Assembly (NCBI RefSeq): GCF_042926695.1
Contig: NZ_CP170642.1
Coordinates: 1 to 64,000, forward strand
DNA length: 64,000 bases
Source of the DNA: Lonepinella koalarum
GTDB lineage: Bacteria; Pseudomonadota; Gammaproteobacteria; Enterobacterales; Pasteurellaceae
Reading direction: 5' to 3'
In this document: in pieces, positions 36,000 to 43,972 of the stretch
How the letters are laid out: each line of letters starts with the position of its first letter
How positions within the stretch are numbered: position 1 is the first letter of the stretch
Translations under genes and position numbers: made by a program
Notes under the pieces: generated by a model
What the model was told of the DNA's origin: nothing
What the model saw: the letters and a program-made list of their open reading frames with translations, nothing else
The model's database searches: none

Positions 36000-36272
36000 T
36001 TATGGCACCACCACAGCGTGATAATGTAATTTATCAATAGCGTTAATGAATTGTTCATTGCTGACTTTTTCGTCTGCTACGATTCTTACTCGTCGGTCAT
36101 TAAAATTGCCCTTAGTCGAAATAACACCGTCAATAGCTCGCAATTCCTTATTCACTAAATACACACAAAGTTGGCAATTCATTTCTTCAATATGCAGTGT
36201 TATTTGCTTTTCTGCTCCGAAACTGACCGCAGAAAATAAGCTGATTATGCTAAAGATCAATCCTTTTTTCAT
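36000..36272 (-). CDS. MerP-like periplasmic heavy-metal-binding protein
   Basis: A 90-residue protein with signal peptide MKKGLIFSIISLFSAVSFGA and one HMA domain. The metal motif is MNCQLCVY, a CxxC as in MerP and copper chaperones. The longer upstream frame overlaps the permease and is not used. ATG 36272 overlaps the end of the MerT-like gene by 4 nt, so the two are translationally coupled. It probably hands a soft metal to the MerT-like protein. Mercury specificity is inference, since no MerR or MerA is present. Confidence 0.78.
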   Translation of the reverse strand: MKKGLIFSIISLFSAVSFGAEKQITLHIEEMNCQLCVYLVNKELRAIDGVISTKGNFNDRRVRIVADEKVSNEQFINAIDKLHYHAVVVP

Positions 36273-36652
36273 GCTAAACGCTCCAAAATAAACGGCAATA
36301 AAGTCGGATAACTTAACAAAAAAATAATCAACACAAATAGAATCCAGTAGCACCATAACAAGGTTTTACGAGATAAATATTTCGTGCAAATGATATTTTT
36401 GGAAAAGACTAATAACCAAAAACCGTAGCCGAATGCAGCAAGCGATAACATTAACATGGGAATGCGTAAGTAATCTAGCTGGTTTAGCTCAATTAGCCAA
36501 CTAGATGAAACCCCGAATAGCAAATAAATCAGCGGAGCAATACAGCACAAACTCGATGTAACAGCAGCCACCACTGCCGTTACACAAGCGGTAAAAAAGG
36601 ATGGGTTATAGTTCTTTTGAGATAAATTCATAACCGAATTCTTTTGCATCAT
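36269..36652 (-). CDS. MerT-like metal transport protein
   Basis: Inner-membrane protein of up to 127 residues with three predicted helices. The vicinal cysteine pair in SLCCIAPL in the first helix is the MerT hallmark, and NIICTKYL gives a loop cysteine. It is followed directly by the MerP-like gene. The start is uncertain: ATG 36652 overlaps the transglutaminase gene by 47 nt, while the internal ATG 36631 would give 120 residues. Neither has a strong ribosome site. Confidence 0.72.
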   Translation of the reverse strand: MMQKNSVMNLSQKNYNPSFFTACVTAVVAAVTSSLCCIAPLIYLLFGVSSSWLIELNQLDYLRIPMLMLSLAAFGYGFWLLVFSKNIICTKYLSRKTLLWCYWILFVLIIFLLSYPTLLPFILERLA

Positions 36653-37709
36653 AAGAATTTAATGGATCTCCACCGATTTCCGCATAAGGGTAGCCGAAGT
36701 TATTGATTGGGGCGAGTTCTGGCATTGGGTAAAGGTTGAAATCACGAGCGTGATTAAAGCCTACCCAGTTGGCTTCCCAGTTACCGAATAAGTATTTCGC
36801 CACGGCTTGAGTATCTTTATCGTCCACGGCTTTTTGCTCAGTTAAACGATATTTTGCCACGTCAGCAGAATCCACAGGTACCCAACCAAAGCCAGCTAAA
36901 TAAAATTCCGCACGGCAATGTTGTCCACCGTTCTCATTCGCTACTTTGTCTTTCGCACCGCCAAAGGCTGATTTGGAATATTCGCCCATTTTTACCGCTT
37001 GTCCTAAACGAATTCCAAACACTTCACGGGCAGGAATATTCGCTGCTCGAGCCAATGCGACAAATACTGAATTAATATCGGTACATTTGCCTTTCAACAC
37101 ACCAGTAGTGAGAATTTTTTCCACATCACCATCGCCACAGCCTAACACGGAATTATCCCGCTCCATATTATGGACGATCCACAGATGAATAAGTTCAGCT
37201 TTTTTCAATGGATTGGTTTCGCTACCCACAATTCTATCGGCAAATTGTTTGACAATACCATCGGTTTTGATATGTTGAGTAGGTTTTAAATACTGTTGCA
37301 CATCAACAGAATATTCAATTTTTTCAGGTGTTTGATAATCTTTTAACAATCCTTGCTGCATAGGCTCACGATCTTGAGTTTGCACCACTAATTTTATATT
37401 CAGATGACGTTTTTCCACTTTTTCATCCCAATTTGCATACAGCGTTTTGGCACCATATTGATTATTTTCACTAATATAGGCGTGTTTGAAATTACCATCA
37501 AATTCAATAGATTGCACTTTTTGATAGTCATTATTGAACGGTAACGGAACCCATAAATTCGTTTCTCCTGTTGAACCCTGTGGCACAACGAGATCGTAAT
37601 TTTGGGTAAATTCATAGGAATGTGTAGTGGTGTTAGGATTCGGCACGCTTTGTGCTTGAGCAGAGATCGCACTGCTGAAAAGTGCGGTGATTAAAAATAA
37701 TTTTTTCAT
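36606..37709 (-). CDS. Periplasmic transglutaminase-like domain protein
   Basis: A 367-residue exported protein from ATG 37709, with signal peptide MKKLFLITALFSSAISAQA. The transglutaminase-like (papain-fold) core has the catalytic Cys in GKCTDINSVFVALARAANI, the His in GQHCRAEFYLAGFGW and the Asp in VPVDSADVAKY. Such proteins may act as proteases or cross-linking enzymes; the role here is unknown. The 3' end overlaps the MerT-like start, suggesting a three-gene transcript. The much longer upstream frame lacks support. Confidence 0.8.
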   Translation of the reverse strand: MKKLFLITALFSSAISAQAQSVPNPNTTTHSYEFTQNYDLVVPQGSTGETNLWVPLPFNNDYQKVQSIEFDGNFKHAYISENNQYGAKTLYANWDEKVEKRHLNIKLVVQTQDREPMQQGLLKDYQTPEKIEYSVDVQQYLKPTQHIKTDGIVKQFADRIVGSETNPLKKAELIHLWIVHNMERDNSVLGCGDGDVEKILTTGVLKGKCTDINSVFVALARAANIPAREVFGIRLGQAVKMGEYSKSAFGGAKDKVANENGGQHCRAEFYLAGFGWVPVDSADVAKYRLTEQKAVDDKDTQAVAKYLFGNWEANWVGFNHARDFNLYPMPELAPINNFGYPYAEIGGDPLNSYDAKEFGYEFISKEL

Positions 37710-37874
37710 AGATTTCCTTAAAATAAATAAACAGAACCTGCCATATTTAAGTTCAGAGCTGCAAGCAGAATGAACTAGGCATAAGAATACCTGAAATTTG
37801 CTCAGAACAAAATATATTTGAATAAAATAAGTCTCCGTTGCTGGGAAAAATGAAACGTCCACAAGCCCTAATCT

Positions 37875-39689
37875 TTACACGTTATCTTTTTTCCCGCCCT
37901 TTCCCTTATACATCAACTCAATTTGCTCACGATAACGTTGCAAAATAATTTTACGGCGGAGTTTTAGGGTCGGGGTGATTTCTTCCATTTTGGTGGTAAA
38001 AGCCTGTGGTAATAAGGTAAATTTTTTAATTTGTTCAAAGTGAGCCAGTTCTTTTTGCAACTCATGGATCCGTTTTTCAAACATTTGAATAATATCCGAA
38101 TGTTTGACTAATTCTAAACGATCTTGATATTTGATATTAAGCTGTTTGGCATATTCTTCCAGACTCTCAAAACAAGGTACAATTAAGGCTGAAACGTACT
38201 TTTTAGCATCGGCAATAATCGCGATCTGTTCAACAAATTTGTCTTTGCCTATTTTCCCTTCGATCATTTGTGGGGCGATGTATTTCCCGTTGGAGGTTTT
38301 CATTAATTCTTTGATGCGGTCGGTGATATATAAATTGCCGTCAGTATCGAATTCACCGGCATCCCCCGTTTTTAAGAAACCATCTTCAGTAAAGGCTTGG
38401 GCGGTTTCTGCGGGCTTTTTGTAGTAACCACGCATCACCATTCCACCACGTACCAGAATTTCGTTATCTTCCCCGATTTTAACTTCTGCATCAGGCATTA
38501 ATGTACCAATAGAGTTTGGCTTAAATTTAACATCGTCCCAGCAAGAAATGGTTGCAGTGGTTTCGGTCATGCCGTAGCCGAGTTTTACATTTAAGCCGAT
38601 ACTGTGGAAAAATAGCCCAATACTCGGTTCTAATTTGGCTCCGCCACAAGGCATCATTCGGATTCGTCCACCGAGTAATTGACGGAGTTTTCTGAACACG
38701 ATTTTATCTGCCAAAGCATATTGTTTTTGCAATAAAAAAGACGGTTTTTTGTCTGAAGTTTTGATATGAAAATAGCGTTCACCTACAGTTAACGCCCAGT
38801 TAAATAACGCTCGACGATAAAACGGGGCTTGTTGTACGTTATCCCAAACTGCGGTGTAAATTTTTTCATAAAAACGTGGTACTGCACACATTAGGGTTGG
38901 GCGGACTTCGGTTAAAGCTTGACGTATTTGATTGGTGTCTTCTAAATAGGTATTGACGGCTCCGCAATGTAAAATATAGGCTACCCAAGCCCGTTCAAAA
39001 ATATGCGAGAAAGGGAGAAATGATAAAGACACATCTTGTTGGGTTACATCAAGTAATTTGTCATGAGCTTGTAATTGATGGGCTAAATTAGCATAATCCA
39101 GCATCACACCTTTCGGTTCACCGGTGGTACCTGATGTATAAATGAGGGTAAATAGATCATCAAGAGATTTATCAGCAAGGCGCTGATCTAATTCTGTTTG
39201 TTGATTGTCCGAACCCAGTTGCACAAAATCAGACCAGTGATAGGCTTTTGCACAATAATGCAACGCAATATTGGGTTTCATGGCTACAATTTTTTCTAAT
39301 TGCGGACATTGATCCAACACTTCCAGAATTTGATCATATTGTTCCTGCCCTCCCACGAACAGGATTTTCATATCCGCATTGTTTATAATAAAGGCAGCTT
39401 GATTAGCCGTGTTGGTGGCATAAATCGGAACGGTTACCGCTCGAATTTGTAATGTGGCAATATCAGCGATTGTCCAGTTCGGCATATTATGGGCGAAGAT
39501 ACCGATTTTATCCTGCACTTGAATCTGACAAGCTAATAAGGCACGGCTGACTTCATCAATACGCTGTTGAAAATCATCCCAACACATATCGATCCACTGA
39601 TCTTGTTGTTTATAACGAAGTGCGGTCTGTTTTGATAGTGTTTTTGCTTGTTGACGAATGCGTTGAATAAAATGGAAATCCATGTTCAT
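37875..39689 (-). CDS. Long-chain fatty acid-CoA ligase (AMP-forming)
   Basis: A 604-residue acyl-CoA synthetase of the FadD15/HI0002 type. The ATP-binding P-loop is TLIYTSGTTGEPKGVML (near 180-196), the adenylation motif is GYGMTETTA, and the C-terminal domain begins YITDRIKELMKTSNGKYI. It activates fatty acids for phospholipid incorporation or oxidation. ATG 39689 is chosen because AGGA precedes it at 7 nt; the extra upstream codons are not conserved. Divergent from ung. Confidence 0.92.
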   Translation of the reverse strand: MNMDFHFIQRIRQQAKTLSKQTALRYKQQDQWIDMCWDDFQQRIDEVSRALLACQIQVQDKIGIFAHNMPNWTIADIATLQIRAVTVPIYATNTANQAAFIINNADMKILFVGGQEQYDQILEVLDQCPQLEKIVAMKPNIALHYCAKAYHWSDFVQLGSDNQQTELDQRLADKSLDDLFTLIYTSGTTGEPKGVMLDYANLAHQLQAHDKLLDVTQQDVSLSFLPFSHIFERAWVAYILHCGAVNTYLEDTNQIRQALTEVRPTLMCAVPRFYEKIYTAVWDNVQQAPFYRRALFNWALTVGERYFHIKTSDKKPSFLLQKQYALADKIVFRKLRQLLGGRIRMMPCGGAKLEPSIGLFFHSIGLNVKLGYGMTETTATISCWDDVKFKPNSIGTLMPDAEVKIGEDNEILVRGGMVMRGYYKKPAETAQAFTEDGFLKTGDAGEFDTDGNLYITDRIKELMKTSNGKYIAPQMIEGKIGKDKFVEQIAIIADAKKYVSALIVPCFESLEEYAKQLNIKYQDRLELVKHSDIIQMFEKRIHELQKELAHFEQIKKFTLLPQAFTTKMEEITPTLKLRRKIILQRYREQIELMYKGKGGKKDNV

Positions 39690-39824
39690 GGTTAAAATCC
39701 TATTGATTATTTTGTTTAGCGTACAAGTGTTCGCTAATATAGCATTAATTTGAATAAAATCTAGTGCAAAAGTAAGAAAATGACTATACTTAACATTAAT
39801 TTGTATGGTTATAGGACGAAAATA

Positions 39825-40493
39825 ATGAAAACGTGGAAAGATGTCATTGGCGTAGAAAAACAACAACCTTATTTTCAGCAGATTTTAACTCAAGTTCATC
39901 AGGCAAGAGCGACAGGGCGAATTGTATATCCACCACAACGCGAAATCTTTAATGCGTTTAAATTAACTGAATTTGAGCAAGTGAAAGTGGTCATCTTAGG
40001 ACAAGATCCTTATCATGGACCAAATCAAGCACATGGTTTAGCTTTTTCAGTAAAACCGTCCGTTGCTCCGCCACCGTCGTTGGTGAATATGTATAAAGAA
40101 TTGAGCCTGGAATATCCAGATTTCCAAATCCCAAATCATGGTTCATTGCTAGCTTGGGCGGCTCAAGGTGTGTTATTATTAAACACAGTGTTAACAGTCG
40201 AACAGGGACAAGCACATTCCCATGCTAATTTTGGTTGGGAAACCTTTACTGACCATGTGATTGCCAAATTGAATGAACAACGTGAGCATTTAGTTTTTTT
40301 ATTATGGGGTAGCCATGCACAGAAAAAAGGGCAATTTATTGATCGGCAAAAACACTGTGTGTTAACAGCACCTCATCCGTCACCGTTATCTGCTCATCGT
40401 GGATTTTTCGGTTGTGGTCATTTTAGCAAAACGAATGATTACTTACGCCAACATCAGATTGATGAAATAGATTGGCGTTTAGACAATATTTAA
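39825..40493 (+). CDS. ung: Uracil-DNA glycosylase
   Basis: Removes uracil from DNA. It has 222 residues from MKTWKDVIGVEKQQPYF. The catalytic water-activating motif GQDPYHGPNQAHGLAFSV lies near 62-79, and the DNA-intercalation loop HPSPLSAHRGF near 187-197. Upstream in-frame codons are excluded because the family starts at MKTW. yaaA follows after 8 nt. Confidence 0.97.
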   Translation: MKTWKDVIGVEKQQPYFQQILTQVHQARATGRIVYPPQREIFNAFKLTEFEQVKVVILGQDPYHGPNQAHGLAFSVKPSVAPPPSLVNMYKELSLEYPDFQIPNHGSLLAWAAQGVLLLNTVLTVEQGQAHSHANFGWETFTDHVIAKLNEQREHLVFLLWGSHAQKKGQFIDRQKHCVLTAPHPSPLSAHRGFFGCGHFSKTNDYLRQHQIDEIDWRLDNI

Positions 40494-40501
40494 GGAAAAA
40501 T

Positions 40502-41278
40502 ATGTTAGCAATAATTTCTCCAGCGAAAACATTAGATTATGAAAGTGCGGTAGAAAATCTTGATTTTTCTCAACCGCAGTTAACGGAATATAGTGAAAAA
40601 TTAATTAACATTTGTCGTCAGCTTAGTCCCGCACAAATTGGCTCATTAATGTCGATTAGTGATAAATTAGCAGGATTAAATGCAGCACGTTTCGCAGAAT
40701 GGCAAACCGAACATAATGAACAAAATGCTCGAGCAGCCATTTATGCCTTTAAAGGTGATGTTTATACGGGATTACAGGTTGAAACCTTAAATAAACAGGA
40801 TATTCAATTTGCTCAACAACATTTACGAATGTTATCAGGGCTTTATGGTTTATTACGTCCGTTAGATTTAATGCAACCCTATCGTTTAGAAATGGGAACA
40901 AAATTACATAATCCACAAGGTAAGGATTTGTATCAATTTTGGGGAAATGTAATCACCAACGTATTACAGCAAGCCATTGAGCAGCAAGGCGATAATGTGC
41001 TGATTAATTTGGCATCGGATGAATATTTTAAATCGGTGAAAACGGATGTATTAAAGGCGGAAATTATTAAGCCAGTATTCTTAGATTTAAAAAATGGTAA
41101 ATATAAAGTGATTAGCTTTTATGCGAAAAAAGCACGGGGCTTAATGTGCCGCTATATGATTCAACATCGTTTAACTCAAGCGGAGCAATTAAAACACTTT
41201 GATTTAGGTGGATATTGGTTTGATGAAACGGCTTCACAGAGTAATGAATGGGTTTTTAAACGAGATTTAAGTGAGTAA
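40502..41278 (+). CDS. yaaA: Peroxide stress protein YaaA
   Basis: DUF328 family protein that limits intracellular free iron and oxidative damage in enteric bacteria. It starts MLAIISPAKTLDY, the family hallmark, and has the basic C-terminal YAKKARGLMCRY segment; 258 residues, normal. ATG 40502 has AAGGAAA upstream. It lies between ung and a lipoprotein gene that begins 4 nt later; the yaaA-lipoprotein-pfkA neighbourhood resembles that in H. influenzae. Confidence 0.94.
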   Translation: MLAIISPAKTLDYESAVENLDFSQPQLTEYSEKLINICRQLSPAQIGSLMSISDKLAGLNAARFAEWQTEHNEQNARAAIYAFKGDVYTGLQVETLNKQDIQFAQQHLRMLSGLYGLLRPLDLMQPYRLEMGTKLHNPQGKDLYQFWGNVITNVLQQAIEQQGDNVLINLASDEYFKSVKTDVLKAEIIKPVFLDLKNGKYKVISFYAKKARGLMCRYMIQHRLTQAEQLKHFDLGGYWFDETASQSNEWVFKRDLSE

Positions 41279-41282
41279 AATA

Positions 41283-41972
41283 ATGAAAAAATTACTTACA
41301 ATCCTTGAAAGGATTGTTCGGGGCTTTGCCCCCGCCACAAGTGGCGTTCAAAATTCCTATCGGAATTTTGTCACCGCACTTTTGGCAATCTTATTGCTGT
41401 CAGGTTGTGTTACACAGCCATTATCAACTGAACCAGAACAACAGGTTCAATTAAATGTACCAAAACAAATTCAGCATAATAATAAAAACTATGTGTTAAA
41501 ATCAACCCAAGATTTGGGAACGATGGTGCATTATGTTTATTTTACCAACAAAGAAAGTGGTAAAGACTGGAAAAGCTCGGTGGAATTATTACATGATCGT
41601 AATGTGCAAAATATGTCTTTGCAAGAGCGCATTCAATTAAGAGAAAAAGTGTATGACAATAATGACGTGAAGTATTTTAATTTGACAACGGAAAAAGATA
41701 CTTTATACGCTTTTGTGATTTATGAGCCGAATGTAAGTCAACATGATTGGCAACTAGAAGTGGCTCGGGCATCTGATGTACAAGGCTGTGGCTTTGTGCA
41801 ATATCAATATTCCTTAAAAATTCCACAATCACGCAAATTAGCGAATATGGGGGAAATAAAATTAATAGGTTATTTGAAGAAGTATGCGATTGATAAAGAA
41901 ATAGCGCGTTTACATCAGTTAAAATGGGATTGGCGTTGCGAATTGCCAAAAGCACAATCCGTACCAAACTAA
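41283..41972 (+). CDS. Lipoprotein with palindromic cassette in its signal peptide
   Basis: A 229-residue protein of unknown function. Residues 1-7 (MKKLLTI) and 30-42 (VTALLAILLLSGC, with lipobox LSGC) together would make a normal 20-residue lipoprotein signal peptide. About 22 residues between them, encoded by the four-hairpin DNA at 41298-41370, interrupt it in frame. The mature part has no recognised domain; a Trp/Cys-rich C-terminus (DWRCELP) is visible. The extended n-region contains two Arg and may or may not still permit export. It starts 4 nt after yaaA. Confidence 0.7.
   Translation: MKKLLTILERIVRGFAPATSGVQNSYRNFVTALLAILLLSGCVTQPLSTEPEQQVQLNVPKQIQHNNKNYVLKSTQDLGTMVHYVYFTNKESGKDWKSSVELLHDRNVQNMSLQERIQLREKVYDNNDVKYFNLTTEKDTLYAFVIYEPNVSQHDWQLEVARASDVQGCGFVQYQYSLKIPQSRKLANMGEIKLIGYLKKYAIDKEIARLHQLKWDWRCELPKAQSVPN
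41298..41370. repeat. Four-hairpin palindromic cassette
   Basis: Four adjacent inverted repeats with almost no spacing: ACAATCC/GGATTGT (41298-41317), CGGGG/CCCCG (41319-41334), GCCAC/GTGGC (41334-41345) and CAAAATTCC/GGAATTTTG (41349-41370). An uptake signal follows at 41373. The whole block is in frame within the signal-peptide codons of the lipoprotein. The third stem plus GTT resembles the centre of element B (GCCACAGCGTGGCGTT). Confidence 0.75.
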
Positions 41973-42101
41973 ACAGAAATTTAACTAGATCAAATTTTAT
42001 GTGCAAATTGCGAAATTTTACTAGAGCCAAGTAGGGGAATAGTGTAATCTTAGCTCGCAAAAATTTATCGGGTTTTTAATATTTAATAAAAGGTAACAGA
42101 A

Positions 42102-43067
42102 ATGATTAAAAAAATTGCAATCTTAACCAGTGGTGGTGATGCACCGGGGATGAATGCCGCTATTCGTGCGGTGGTGCGTTCAGCGTTAGATAAAGGTTTA
42201 GATGTTTACGGTATTTATGAAGGATATCGTGGCTTACACCAAAATAAAATCAAACAGTTAACTCGTTATAGCGTATCAGATATTATTAATAAAGGCGGTA
42301 CTTTTTTAGGTTCCGCACGTTTCCCAGAATTCAAAGATCCAGCCGTGCGTACAGAATGTGCCGAGGTTTTACGTTCACATGGTATTGATGCTTTAGTGGT
42401 TATCGGTGGAGATGGTTCATATACTGGTGCAAAATTATTAACTGAAGAACATGGCTTTCCTTGTATTGGTTTACCGGGAACCATTGATAATGATATTCCG
42501 GGTACAGATTATACCATTGGCTATCAAACCGCATTAGAAACGGCGGTGGTGTGTATTGACCGTTTACGTGATACATCAAGTTCACATCATCGTATTTCTA
42601 TCGTGGAAATTATGGGGCGTCATTGTAGTGACTTAACCTTATCGGCGGCGATTGCAGGCGGTTGTGAATATGCCATTGCAGCGGAAATTGGCTTTAACAA
42701 AGAAGAATTAATTCAAGAAATTGAAAGCAGTTTTGCGAAAGGTAAAAATCACGCCTTGATCGTGATTACGGAATTAGTCACCGATGTGCATCAATTGGCA
42801 AAAGATATTGAGGCGCGTGTGGGTAATGAAACGCGTGCCACCGTGTTAGGTCATATTCAACGTGGTGGAACGCCGTCAGCCTTTGATCGTATTTTGGCTT
42901 CTCGTATGGGGGTTTATGCGGTAGATTTACTCCTTCAAGGTGAAAAAGGACGTTGCGTGGGGATTCAAAACGAAAAATTAGTGCATCATGATATTATTGA
43001 TGCGATTGATAATATGCGTCGTCCGTTTAAAGCGGATTTATTAGATGTGGCGAATAAGTTAGTTTAA
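42102..43067 (+). CDS. pfkA: 6-phosphofructokinase
   Basis: Allosteric ATP-dependent glycolytic kinase. The 321-residue protein has the ATP site TSGGDAPGMNAAIR and GGDGSYTGA, the catalytic PGTIDNDIPGTDYTIG loop and EIMGRHCSDLTL for fructose-6-phosphate. ATG 42102 follows AAAGGTAAC. A TTTAACTAGATCAAATT stretch upstream (about 41980-41996) resembles a CRP/FNR-type half-site, but the match is weak. Confidence 0.97.
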   Translation: MIKKIAILTSGGDAPGMNAAIRAVVRSALDKGLDVYGIYEGYRGLHQNKIKQLTRYSVSDIINKGGTFLGSARFPEFKDPAVRTECAEVLRSHGIDALVVIGGDGSYTGAKLLTEEHGFPCIGLPGTIDNDIPGTDYTIGYQTALETAVVCIDRLRDTSSSHHRISIVEIMGRHCSDLTLSAAIAGGCEYAIAAEIGFNKEELIQEIESSFAKGKNHALIVITELVTDVHQLAKDIEARVGNETRATVLGHIQRGGTPSAFDRILASRMGVYAVDLLLQGEKGRCVGIQNEKLVHHDIIDAIDNMRRPFKADLLDVANKLV

Positions 43068-43209
43068 ATTTTCTTTGCATATGCCCGATCTTATTTTTAT
43101 TTTGACTTTCTTCTCTGCTCGCTAAAAACGCGGAGGGGAAAGTTTAAGATAAATATTGCGTTCTGCATTTGGATAAAAATGTACCGCACTTTTAGATTAT
43201 GAATAACAA

Positions 43210-43246
43210 CCGTGGTTCGCAACCCTCCCACGCTAAAAAACTAAGG
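43210..43246 (+). promoter_or_regulatory. Orphan preQ1-I riboswitch
   Basis: CGTGG (43211-43215) pairs with CCACG (43228-43232). The A-rich tail CTAAAAAACTAAGG follows, and its AGG (43244-43246) can pair with loop CCT to form the pseudoknot that hides the ribosome site. The 37-nt aptamer is identical to the one before queC. Upstream sequence, including an uptake signal at 43183, also aligns without gaps to the queC leader. The following frame is only 16 codons. Confidence 0.85.
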
Positions 43247-43252
43247 CATAAA

Positions 43253-43303
43253 ATGAATATTATTCCAACCGATTATACTAATGCCGTTGTTCCATCAAAA
43301 TAA
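43253..43303 (+). pseudogene. Truncated preQ1-regulated reading frame
   Basis: ATG 43253 lies 6 nt after the riboswitch's AGG and opens a frame of only 16 codons (MNIIPTDYTNAVVPSK). It ends at TAA 43303, overlapping the last codons of higA on the opposite strand. The correctly spaced start codon argues that a real gene once stood here and was cut off, probably when higBA arrived. The peptide is too short to identify. A genuine small peptide is the alternative. Confidence 0.45.
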
Positions 43304-43569
43304 AACGGTCGAACATGTTCTGCTCGTTGCTGTTTTAACTCCCAAAGATCGTATTTTATTTGCAAATTCAGCCATAATCTTGCCGAACTGATCCCAGCTT
43401 CTTCCAACCGCAAAGCCAAATTTGTCGTCATCGGTGTTTTTCCGTGCAACACACGAGAAAGGGTTTCACGAGAAAAACCTAAATGCTCCGCTAAATCTTT
43501 CACTTTAATTTGATTGGGTTCAACAAAACCGTCTAATAAAATTTGTCCGGGGTGGGCTGGTTTACGCAT
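43273..43569 (-). CDS. higA: HigA-family antitoxin
   Basis: A 98-residue XRE-type helix-turn-helix antitoxin that neutralises HigB and represses the operon. It starts MRKPAHPGQILLDGF and has the HTH VKDLAEHLGFSRETLSRVLHGK, the VapI/HigA signature. It lies 10 nt after the toxin gene, in the toxin-first order typical of hig loci. The 3' end runs into the truncated preQ1-regulated frame. Confidence 0.9.
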   Translation of the reverse strand: MRKPAHPGQILLDGFVEPNQIKVKDLAEHLGFSRETLSRVLHGKTPMTTNLALRLEEAGISSARLWLNLQIKYDLWELKQQRAEHVRPFYFDGTTALV

Positions 43570-43579
43570 AGTATGCTCC

Positions 43580-43855
43580 CTAATGGTAATCTTCATAGTT
43601 CAAAATATAGGCATCGCCATTGGTAAACTCGAAAGTAATCCGCCAATTGCCGTTGACCGTCATTGCATAGATTCCCTTTCGCTTACCTTTCAATTCGTGG
43701 CATTGATAAAAAGGCATAAATTCTGTCACATTTTCCGCACAATCAATCAAATCTAAAATACCATCTAATTTACGCTGATGATTGGCTTGAATCCCTTTAG
43801 TAATGCCTTTTTCAAAATACTGTTTTAATCCTTTGTGTTTAAAACTTTTGATCAC
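43580..43855 (-). CDS. higB: HigB-family toxin (RelE/ParE fold)
   Basis: A 91-residue ribosome-dependent mRNA interferase starting at GTG 43855 (MIKSFKHKGLKQYFEKG). The family signatures HELKGKRKGIYAMTVNGNW and RITFEFTNGDAYILNYEDYH are present, with the catalytic C-terminal region complete. It precedes higA in the same transcript. The GTG start may keep toxin output low. IS607 copy 2 is inserted about 75 nt upstream, close to the promoter. Confidence 0.9.
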   Translation of the reverse strand: MIKSFKHKGLKQYFEKGITKGIQANHQRKLDGILDLIDCAENVTEFMPFYQCHELKGKRKGIYAMTVNGNWRITFEFTNGDAYILNYEDYH

Positions 43856-43972
43856 AATAATGTTTCCATTGCATGGACAGTGATATTATCGTATCACAAA
43901 AGCTAAAAGATTCAAGGTAATTTTAATCCCGTTCTTACAAACCTATAAAATCCTATAAATAACTACAAAAAG

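Noticed and set aside
36946..37188. Plus-strand frames inside the transglutaminase-like gene
   Set aside because: They are complements of a well-supported coding region and show no motifs.
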